The notes under the pieces were generated by a model. The model was not told the DNA's origin and searched no databases. It saw only the letters and a list, made by a program, of their open reading frames with translations. Positions 53,484 to 59,036 of a stretch of DNA of 59,036 nucleotides are shown here, one piece after another. This DNA is from Methanoculleus sp. UBA303 (GTDB taxonomy: Archaea > Halobacteriota > Methanomicrobia > Methanomicrobiales > Methanoculleaceae), in the NCBI GenBank assembly GCA_002501655.1, contig DANY01000002.1, forward strand, positions 1-59,036, given 5' to 3'. How positions within the stretch are numbered: position 1 is the first letter of the stretch; each line of letters begins with the position of its first letter. Made by a program: the position numbers and the translations under genes.

Positions 53484-54113
53484 GTGTATAAATCGTTCCT
53501 TGTCGTTGCAGTAATGATCCTGATCCTCGCATCCGCCGGGTGCGCAGAGTTGCCGGCCGGTGGCGAATCCGGCTGGTCCGGCATTTTTTCGCCGTCAGAA
53601 TCGCCAGAGACGCCAGACGGGCAGGACGCTGACCCGGGGTATCTGACGCCGGTGACCCCGTACCCCACTGCAACAAGCAGTATGGCCGGCCCCACGTTCA
53701 GCATGCTGCCGGAGGTCGCGCCGACGCCCGACATGTACGTGATCATCTACAACCGGACGACACAGTTTACTCAGACGACGGAAGCCTTTGCCTTTGACCT
53801 GACCGCACCTCCGCTCCTCATAGACTTTGATGTGGAGCCGAAGATGATCACGCGGGAGGTGCATGCAAAAAGCGACTACACGGACAGGAAGTATAAGAAC
53901 TACAAGCAGACCTTCCCGAGCGAAGATGCGTGGTTTAAGGTGACCGTGCGGGACCGCGGCACCGGCGCGATTGTGGCCGAGAACGGCTTCGGTAAACTCT
54001 ACAGCGCAGATACCCATAAGCAGATCTACATGGGCCGGCCCGGAAACTACCAGATCGAGCTCGCCGGAAACGATGTGAAGGTGCATGTGCTGATGCGTGC
54101 AGGGGGCGTGTAG
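53484..54113 (+). CDS. Lipoprotein-like secreted protein
   Basis: A 209-residue exported protein. MYKSFLVVAVMILILASAGC looks like a signal with lipobox LASAGC, so it is probably lipid-anchored at the cysteine. A Pro/Ser/Asp linker (about 20-85) leads to a C-terminal domain with beta pattern (LLIDFDVEPKMITREVHAK ... WFKVTVRDRGTG ... YQIELAGNDVKVHVLMR). Start GTG 53484 is supported by GGTGA five nucleotides upstream; the frame begins at TTG 53457. Function unknown. Confidence 0.7.
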   Translation: MYKSFLVVAVMILILASAGCAELPAGGESGWSGIFSPSESPETPDGQDADPGYLTPVTPYPTATSSMAGPTFSMLPEVAPTPDMYVIIYNRTTQFTQTTEAFAFDLTAPPLLIDFDVEPKMITREVHAKSDYTDRKYKNYKQTFPSEDAWFKVTVRDRGTGAIVAENGFGKLYSADTHKQIYMGRPGNYQIELAGNDVKVHVLMRAGGV

Positions 54114-54292
54114 GCCTGCGGGCATACACCAACCAGCATCGCTACTCCTCCCGGGTCCTGCTGGGAAGAGACCGGGGCCCGGCCTCTTATTCCGGACCCT
54201 GCAGCCCCCCCTCACGGGGCCCAGTTTTTCCGGTGAGCAATCCTTTTTAACCAGGACAACGTAGTTATTAGGGGTAAGACACTTATTTTCGT

Positions 54293-54364
54293 GTCCCGGT
54301 AGGGTAGTGGATATCCTAGAAGCCTGCGGAGCTTTTGACCCGGGTTCAAATCCCGGCCGGGGCG
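54293..54364 (+). tRNA. tRNA-Arg (anticodon GCG)
   Basis: A 72-nt tRNA. The acceptor stem GTCCCGG pairs with CCGGGGC (one U-G pair), with a G discriminator. The anticodon stem-loop is GAAGC-CTGCGGA-GCTTT with GCG at positions 34-36. The T-arm is CCGGGTTCAAATCCCGG. No CCA or intron is encoded. An AT-rich stretch upstream (CCTTTTTAA near 54241) may be the promoter. Confidence 0.95.
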
Positions 54365-54738
54365 CTTCGATTTTCTATACTGGCGCTAAAACAGCGCCTT
54401 ATTACAAAAATTCGCTATGCGTTTATTATTCATTCAGAGTTATGCTCCCTGATCCACTCGAATCTGTGTTTTCCCCCGGTGCGTGATCCCCGGGCTCCGG
54501 GCACATCGACACTGAAGAAGGCGCGCCGCTTCCATCCCCGCACCTGTTGGCCGGGGTCTTCTCGCTCATGCCGCCTTCAACCCCGCGAGATAAAATATCT
54601 TGCTCCGCGGGGTCCGGGCTTTCGCGGATGCAAGGCTGGGAGCCCCCACCGGCTCGTGCCCTCCTGGAGATACCCATGCTCCGGCGCTTCGGGACCGCCT
54701 TCGGTGTGTATTTATGCGCCCGGTTCCAACATTCCCGC
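54365..54738 (+). promoter_or_regulatory. Gap between tRNA-Arg and ACT regulator with a stem-loop
   Basis: Two nested perfect stems occur: ACCCCGCG (54580-54587) with CGCGGGGT (54606-54613), and inside it AGATA (54588-54592) with TATCT (54596-54600). An AT-rich TGTATTTATG near 54706-54715 lies about 25 nt before ATG 54739 and is a good promoter. No gene is seen; frames upstream of the ATG are open but lack support. Confidence 0.45.
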
Positions 54739-55242
54739 ATGTGGGCTGACATCTCACGGGAGTTCGCCGATTCACCGTCCCAGACCAGGGTAGTCAGGTT
54801 CCTGCTGGAGAACGGGTTCGGCATCAACGAAGAGGGGCGCATCGTCTGCAACGGCATCGAGATCCCGGCCACGCACATAGGCAGGGCGATCGAGACTGAC
54901 CGGAGAGTCGTAGACGCCACAGCCCGCCGCATCCTCGAAAACCCAGAGCTGCGGGAGGTCTTCATCCGCATGCGCGCCTCACCCGACCTCTCCCGGGTCG
55001 CCGAGGCTCTCGGCCTCTCGGTCATCACGCTATACCCAAAGGACGCGCAGCAGAAGGGGATCGTCGGCGCGGCGGTCAAGGTCCTCGTCGACCACGACCT
55101 CTCCATCCGCCAGATATTCGTCACTGACCCCTACCTTGCAGAGGAGCCGAAACTCGTTATGATCGTGGACGAGGCACGGGTCCCGGCGTCGGTCTACGAA
55201 GACCTGCGTGCGCTTCCGCAGGTAAAACGATTGATTATCTGA
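54739..55242 (+). CDS. ACT-domain amino-acid metabolism regulator
   Basis: A 167-residue protein with an N-terminal helical, HTH-like region (FADSPSQTRVVRFLLENGFG) and a C-terminal ACT-like domain (about 115-167, with IVGAAVKVLVDHDLSIRQIFVTD and RVPASVYEDLRALP). It matches COG2150, predicted regulators of amino-acid metabolism in archaea. ATG 54739 is 25-30 nt from a TATA-like element, so a very short leader is likely. The 3' end overlaps the opposite HD gene by 8 bp. Confidence 0.8.
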   Translation: MWADISREFADSPSQTRVVRFLLENGFGINEEGRIVCNGIEIPATHIGRAIETDRRVVDATARRILENPELREVFIRMRASPDLSRVAEALGLSVITLYPKDAQQKGIVGAAVKVLVDHDLSIRQIFVTDPYLAEEPKLVMIVDEARVPASVYEDLRALPQVKRLII

Positions 55243-55720
55243 AGAGTTCCATATCAAGTCCGAGCCGGCAGATCCGCTCCCTCTGCCTCCTCGGGAGAGC
55301 AATCGCGTGCTGCAGCCGCTCCTCCATCGTTATAATACGAGTTCCCTTTACCAGGTTGTCGGCATGGGCGACGATCTTCTCCTCGAGCGTCCAGGGCATG
55401 CAGTCGCGCGGCACGAGGTTAAGGAGCGAGCACTCGTCGGCCGTCAGCCCGGCGCCGATGTGCCGCTCGACGATGGAGACAACCGCTTCATCGAGGCCGA
55501 GCGAGCGGCAGATCGCGCCGCCCACCCGGGCGTGGCGAAGGTCGTGCGTCACCCCCCGGCCGATATCGTGGAGGAGGGCGCCGACCTCAACCAGGTCGCG
55601 GTCGACCATAGGATCGGAGGCGTAGGTGAGCGCGAGATCACGCACCACCCGGCAGTGTGCGATGACCCCTTCGGAGCACCCGGCGCGCCGGAGAAGATCG
55701 ATGCAGTCCGGCTCACGCAC
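55235..55720 (-). CDS. HD-domain protein, TIGR00295 family
   Basis: A 161-residue metal-dependent hydrolase family protein. The HD motif is [10 protein letters not shown], with later His/Asp ([18 protein letters not shown]) and HADNLVKG completing the site. It starts at GTG 55720 ([10 protein letters not shown]), overlapping the tfe stop codon by 8 bp, so translation is coupled to TFE. The N-terminal extension in that frame before 55720 is read through tfe and not real. Substrate unknown. Confidence 0.83.
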   Translation of the reverse strand: MREPDCIDLLRRAGCSEGVIAHCRVVRDLALTYASDPMVDRDLVEVGALLHDIGRGVTHDLRHARVGGAICRSLGLDEAVVSIVERHIGAGLTADECSLLNLVPRDCMPWTLEEKIVAHADNLVKGTRIITMEERLQHAIALPRRQRERICRLGLDMELFR

Positions 55721-56234
55721 TCCCAAGGCTCTCCTTGATCTTGTCGACCCTCCGCCGGAGGGCGGTGGCGACGAGTTCGTTGTCGAAGTGTTCGAGCATC
55801 GTTTCACAGTTCGGGCACTCGAAGTTCCAGTTCGCCGAATCCGTGAAGGTATAGATGACGCCGCAGTTCTTACACATATAGAAGTCGTTCTTCTCCTCGT
55901 AGGTGAGCCGCGCATCGAGATGGTCGAGCACATCCCGAATCTCCTCTTCGATCACCTCGTGGACGCGGTCCAGGCGGAGGTGCCAGAGATAGGTGAGCCA
56001 GCCGGTCTCGGAATTCTTCAACCGCCGGTACTCGGCGAGGCGCTTCTCATAGAGTGTGTAGAGGGTATGGCGGACAGTGTTGAGGTTGACGCCGGTCTCC
56101 TCGGCAAGTTCCTCGTCGCTGTGCTCCTCTCCCTCAGGGAACTTTCTGATAAGTTCGATGCCCTGCTCGCCGATCATGTGCAGGATATAGGCGTTGACCG
56201 CCGGGTCTTTTAGCAGTTCAGTGACAGATACCAT
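55713..56234 (-). CDS. tfe: Transcription factor E (TFE alpha)
   Basis: A 173-residue archaeal homologue of the TFIIE alpha subunit. The winged helix ([13 protein letters not shown] ... [21 protein letters not shown]) is followed by a zinc ribbon ([10 protein letters not shown] ... CPNCE). It helps promoter opening by RNA polymerase. ATG 56234 follows GGGGGAG; the ORF is open to 56291. The TATA-like ATTATACAATAA lies about 25-35 nt upstream. It is co-expressed with the HD gene. Confidence 0.95.
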   Translation of the reverse strand: MVSVTELLKDPAVNAYILHMIGEQGIELIRKFPEGEEHSDEELAEETGVNLNTVRHTLYTLYEKRLAEYRRLKNSETGWLTYLWHLRLDRVHEVIEEEIRDVLDHLDARLTYEEKNDFYMCKNCGVIYTFTDSANWNFECPNCETMLEHFDNELVATALRRRVDKIKESLGSA

Positions 56235-56375
56235 GCTCAATTCTCCCCCGTAATAGTTATTGTATAATAGTCCAGCATCGATGTGCACCATACTGTGCTC
56301 TCAATCCTTAATGCCCTTTCCCGTATGGGGGGGCTGACGGCCCCTCACGGCAGAGATACGACCGTGCTCCGAAGA

Positions 56376-57452
56376 TCAGCCTTTGATCAGTCTCCGGACA
56401 GTTTCGGCGTTCCTCTCCAGGTCCGCACACGCCGCCGCCTCGGTCTCGGCGCACCCGTAGACGCTTACGAGGGCGTGGCCCTCCTCGAACTCGGTGCCGG
56501 GCCAGGGAATGTCCGCGATCCGGGGTGCTAGCGCCGAGAGGTCCACGTCAAGCCGCATATCCCGCTCCGCAAAGAGGATCCGCCGGACCGCGACCCTTCG
56601 AGCTGTCGGCATCGCCGTCGGAATCACCCCGCGGCAGGCGTCCATGTGCATGCCAAAGACGCTCTCTCCGGTCGCCATCTCAACCGTATCCAGGGTGGCC
56701 TGGAACCGGGGATTGATCTCAATCGCCCATGGCTTCTCCCCCGCCATGAAGTCGATCCCGACCGAGCCCATGCATCCGCTCGCGGCGGCAATCCGCTCCG
56801 CCGCTGCGATCATCTCCCCGGCGAGCGGGTGGGAGAACGGAGTGACCGACCCGGCAAACCCGTGTGAGCTCCCCCCCTCCCCCCTCAGGATCTGCCGGTT
56901 GACGGCTATAGCCCGCGCGTGCCGGCCGTCCGCAACGCAGGAGACGCTTGACGGAATCCCGTCGACGAGAGCCTGGGCGACGTAGGGCACGTCCGGCCAG
57001 GCCTCCTCCCACCTGCGGAGTTCCTCCTCCGTCCGCGCGATGGCGTTTCGCCATCCCCCTGCTCCCCGGCGCGGCTTGACCATCACCGGGTAGTGACCGG
57101 CCCCGGCAAGCGACGGGACCGGCACGTCCAGACCTTCGAAGAACCGCTGGATCTCCAGTTTGTCGAGGAACCGCTCCACTTTGTGGGGCGGCGTACCGCA
57201 GAGCGGTATCGTCGTCCCGACGGCCTCGGCGCCCGAGGCGACGACGAGCGCATCGACCCGGTGACGGGCGGCGAGCTCGGCGATCTTCTCCGGGAGTTCG
57301 GCGAGGTCGCCGAACGTCAGACAGTCCTCTGTGCACCAGGCAAGGTCCTGGTCGCAGAAGTGATCGACGGCGTAGACCGTGTAGCCGGCCCGGTGGGCCG
57401 ACTGCGCCACGTGCCGCGTGGCAAACCCGGCAACCAGAACCCGGCCCTTCAC
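56376..57452 (-). CDS. ATP-grasp family carboligase-like protein
   Basis: A 358-residue ATP-grasp enzyme of the COG2232 type. The grasp motifs are [30 protein letters not shown] and the metal site GVGIDFM...[12 protein letters not shown]; the N-terminal region ([19 protein letters not shown]) is a Rossmann-like pre-domain. Such enzymes join a carboxylate to an amine; the substrate is unknown. GTG 57452 follows GGTGGAG and overlaps the aTrm56 stop (GTGA), giving a coupled unit with tRNA methylation. Confidence 0.85.
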   Translation of the reverse strand: MKGRVLVAGFATRHVAQSAHRAGYTVYAVDHFCDQDLAWCTEDCLTFGDLAELPEKIAELAARHRVDALVVASGAEAVGTTIPLCGTPPHKVERFLDKLEIQRFFEGLDVPVPSLAGAGHYPVMVKPRRGAGGWRNAIARTEEELRRWEEAWPDVPYVAQALVDGIPSSVSCVADGRHARAIAVNRQILRGEGGSSHGFAGSVTPFSHPLAGEMIAAAERIAAASGCMGSVGIDFMAGEKPWAIEINPRFQATLDTVEMATGESVFGMHMDACRGVIPTAMPTARRVAVRRILFAERDMRLDVDLSALAPRIADIPWPGTEFEEGHALVSVYGCAETEAAACADLERNAETVRRLIKG

Positions 57453-57973
57453 TGCTCCACCGTCTTCTTCCCCACCTTCGTCGGCTCGATCCGGATCTTC
57501 GCATCCGGATACTCCCGGTTGAGTTCCCTCCCCTCGAAGAGGTGGTCGAGGAAGAGGGCGAGGCTTGCGATCTCCGAGTGGGGCTGTGTGGTCACCGAGA
57601 CGTTGTAGTCGGCAAGGCCGTAGATATCGCCCGGCACCTTCTCCGCTCCCACCACGACGAGCACCCGCTTCTGGTCCCGGACCTCGTCGATGACGTCGGT
57701 CATCCGGAGCCCGTACATCGTGAGGTGGACGACCTTGCCGCCGCCGGCCTTCCAATCCTGGATGCACCGCCGCCACTTCACATCGTTCTCCGCAAAAAAG
57801 TCTCCTCCCCACCGGGATGCCACATCCTCGATGCTCGCGATCACGCCGGGGTCGTCTGCGGCGAGATACATCCCCTGGGCCCCGAGCGCCCGCGCCGCGA
57901 GCCCGACATGGGTCGTCACCCGCTGGTCGCGTTCGGGCCGGTGGCCTATTCGGAGCACTGCTACGGTGGGCAT
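57449..57973 (-). CDS. tRNA (cytidine(56)-2'-O)-methyltransferase
   Basis: A 174-residue SPOUT-type enzyme (aTrm56). The start [20 protein letters not shown] and the pseudo-knot end [23 protein letters not shown] are characteristic. It methylates the ribose of C56 in the T-loop of archaeal tRNAs. ATG 57973 follows GAGGAGTGA. The gene lies between a small wHTH protein and the ATP-grasp gene, with 4-bp overlaps, so it is part of a compact operon. Confidence 0.92.
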   Translation of the reverse strand: MPTVAVLRIGHRPERDQRVTTHVGLAARALGAQGMYLAADDPGVIASIEDVASRWGGDFFAENDVKWRRCIQDWKAGGGKVVHLTMYGLRMTDVIDEVRDQKRVLVVVGAEKVPGDIYGLADYNVSVTTQPHSEIASLALFLDHLFEGRELNREYPDAKIRIEPTKVGKKTVEQ

Positions 57974-57978
57974 ACCAC

Positions 57979-58260
57979 TCACTCCTCGCTCCTCTTCGCC
58001 CTGATAATGCCGTTCTCGATGACGAACGGCATATTATCCTTCGCACACCGGCACTGGCACCCGATCAGCGACTCCTGTAGAGAGAGAAGGTGCACCATCT
58101 CCCCGGACCGCCGGACCAGAAGATACCGCTCGAGGCGCTCAAGCGACGCCGCGACAGCACCAGATTCAAAACCGGTGGTTGCTACCAGGTCTTCGGCCGT
58201 AATACCGCCGGTTTCGGGAATCCGATGGTATACGACCCAGTCCAGATCTTCCTCACGCAC
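57979..58260 (-). CDS. Small winged-helix protein
   Basis: A 93-residue protein with a winged-helix pattern ([32 protein letters not shown]) and a C-terminal segment with CQCRC, possibly a small metal site. It starts at GTG 58260, preceded by a TATA-like ACTATATCGG (58291-58298 region on the minus strand). It is the first gene of the wHTH-aTrm56-ATP-grasp operon and could regulate it; this is an inference only. Confidence 0.75.
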   Translation of the reverse strand: MREEDLDWVVYHRIPETGGITAEDLVATTGFESGAVAASLERLERYLLVRRSGEMVHLLSLQESLIGCQCRCAKDNMPFVIENGIIRAKRSEE

Positions 58261-58400
58261 ACCTATTCTTTTTTCCGGACAGACCGATATAGTTATTCAT
58301 GCGCCGCCTGCACCGTTCCGGCTCTGCGGGCCGCCGTTCGGGCGGTTCCCCGGCAGACCGGAGGGGTGCGGAGCGGCAGAAGATATGGTGGGAACTGAGT

Positions 58401-58793
58401 ATGGTCGATTATGCGGAACTGGCAGACCTTGCCGAGAGTCTCTTTGAGGCGAGCGACGATGACGACGAACTTCTCGCAGAGAAGCTCGATACGGTTGACG
58501 GAGAGACCCGGAGAGCGCTGCTCTCCTCCGACCTCCTCAACGCCTATCAGGTCTTCTACTACTGCTTCCGGGAGGCGCCGGATGAGCTGGCGAGGGAACG
58601 ACTGCAACTCCATGCGGCATCCGACCTCGCTCGGGGGATTGTCATCGATGAGGTCGATATATACGATGTGATCTTCTCTCTGGAAGACGGGGAGCCTGTC
58701 CTCCTCATCACCGACGGGGAGAATACGCTCGCACGGTTCGAAGGAGAGCAGGCATACGGGGATATGGTCAGGTACCTGGACGAGTCCCTCTAG
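58401..58793 (+). CDS. Conserved acidic protein of unknown function
   Basis: A 130-residue soluble protein, acidic and helical in the first half (AELADLAESLFEASDDDDEL), with a beta-rich end (VIDEVDIYDVIFSLEDGEPVLLITDG). ATG 58401 (MVDYAELADL) is favoured over the open frame from 58299. It is divergent from the wHTH operon and shares the AT-rich 58285-58300 region. The stop TAG lies within a motif shared with raSEA's 3' end. I do not recognise the family. Confidence 0.65.
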   Translation: MVDYAELADLAESLFEASDDDDELLAEKLDTVDGETRRALLSSDLLNAYQVFYYCFREAPDELARERLQLHAASDLARGIVIDEVDIYDVIFSLEDGEPVLLITDGENTLARFEGEQAYGDMVRYLDESL

Positions 58794-58942
58794 TGCAACG
58801 ATTCCAAATTATCGGACTTATTTAGTACTCGTCTCCCCTCCCGATGGGGCTGGTGCCGGATCCGGATCTTCCCCTGCGGTGGACCGTGGTGGCTATCGCC
58901 ATGGGGGGAGAGGCTGATGGGGAGGGGGCCTGCCCCCTCCCC
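58790..58942. repeat. Intergenic hairpin repeat, copy 4
   Basis: Starts at the stop codon of the preceding gene with the 28-nt motif (58790-58817; CGATTCCAAA inside), then GGATCTTCCCC and the core TGGACCGTGGTGGCTATCGC (58880-58899). The perfect 11-bp stem GGGGAGGGGGC (58919-58929) with GCCCCCTCCCC (58932-58942) closes it. It resembles copies near 26313, 29071 and 29223. Confidence 0.65.
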
Positions 58943-58966
58943 TGTCTCCAGGTATGCCGGTAAACG

Positions 58967-59036
58967 CCCCCCCCCCCCCCCCCCGCCCCGCCCCCCCCCC
59001 CCCCCCCCCCCCCGGGGGCGCCGGCGCGGGGCGGGC
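58967..59036. other. Poly-C tract at the window end
   Basis: Long runs of C (with a few G), then a G/C mix. Such a tract is atypical of the genome and looks like an assembly or read-end artefact beside a GC-rich repeat. Confidence 0.6.

Overview
The window (about 59 kb, GC-rich) comes from a euryarchaeal methanogen, most likely a Methanoculleus-like member of the Methanomicrobiales. The archaeal identity rests on genes for PCNA, the primase large subunit, TFE, Alba, ribosomal protein S17e, archaeosine synthase RaSEA, CobY, tRNA C56 methyltransferase aTrm56 and a CdrS-FtsZ pair. It also rests on TATA-box promoters with short leaders and T-tract terminators. The genus is inferred from gene content and composition; no 16S gene is present.

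Layout. 0.2-6.3 kb: phosphate uptake, with phoU, pstB and a single-ORF PstC-PstA permease on the minus strand, facing an AbrB-PhoU regulator and an SLC13-like anion transporter. 6.3-13.8 kb: mixed genes (Clp1-like kinase, thioredoxin-fold protein, flavin-binding protein, secreted protein, phosphoesterase), then a sensor-kinase-like protein without its phosphoacceptor histidine, coupled to a UspA-UspA-GNAT fusion. 14-18.7 kb: NAD synthetase with a changed glutaminase cysteine, a MagIII-like DNA glycosylase and RecQ. 19-24.9 kb: a 1475-residue secreted beta-propeller/SdrD-type surface protein and an EEP-family hydrolase. 24.9-32.3 kb: a Cys-rich ArsR-like regulator divergent from a flavoprotein, tRNA-Ser, a surface protein, RaSEA, an ornithine-cyclodeaminase family enzyme and cobD-cobY. 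32.4-36.2 kb: cdrS-ftsZ and a coiled-coil/DUF373 pair. 36.4-43.8 kb: a long minus-strand run (HD protein, thiN, rps17e, dapA, dapB, ferredoxin, asd, albA) and pcn-priL. 43.9-47.4 kb: rlmE-moaA and an M20 peptidase. 47.4-51.8 kb: three membrane glycosyltransferases. 51.8-53.1 kb: a TnpB-only IS200/IS605-type element. 53.4-58.8 kb: lipoprotein, tRNA-Arg, ACT regulator, tfe-HD, and a tightly overlapping wHTH/aTrm56/ATP-grasp operon.

The most unusual non-coding signal is a family of GC-rich hairpin repeats in intergenic DNA near 26.3, 29.1, 29.2 and 58.9 kb. Two members begin exactly at a stop codon with a shared 28-nt motif. The last one runs into a poly-C tract at the window end that looks like an assembly edge. 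Three divergent promoter regions (pst/phoU, ArsR-like/flavoprotein, cdrS) each carry a perfect inverted repeat that is a good operator candidate. Start codons were chosen from ribosome-binding sites, TATA spacing and family alignment from memory; no database search was run.
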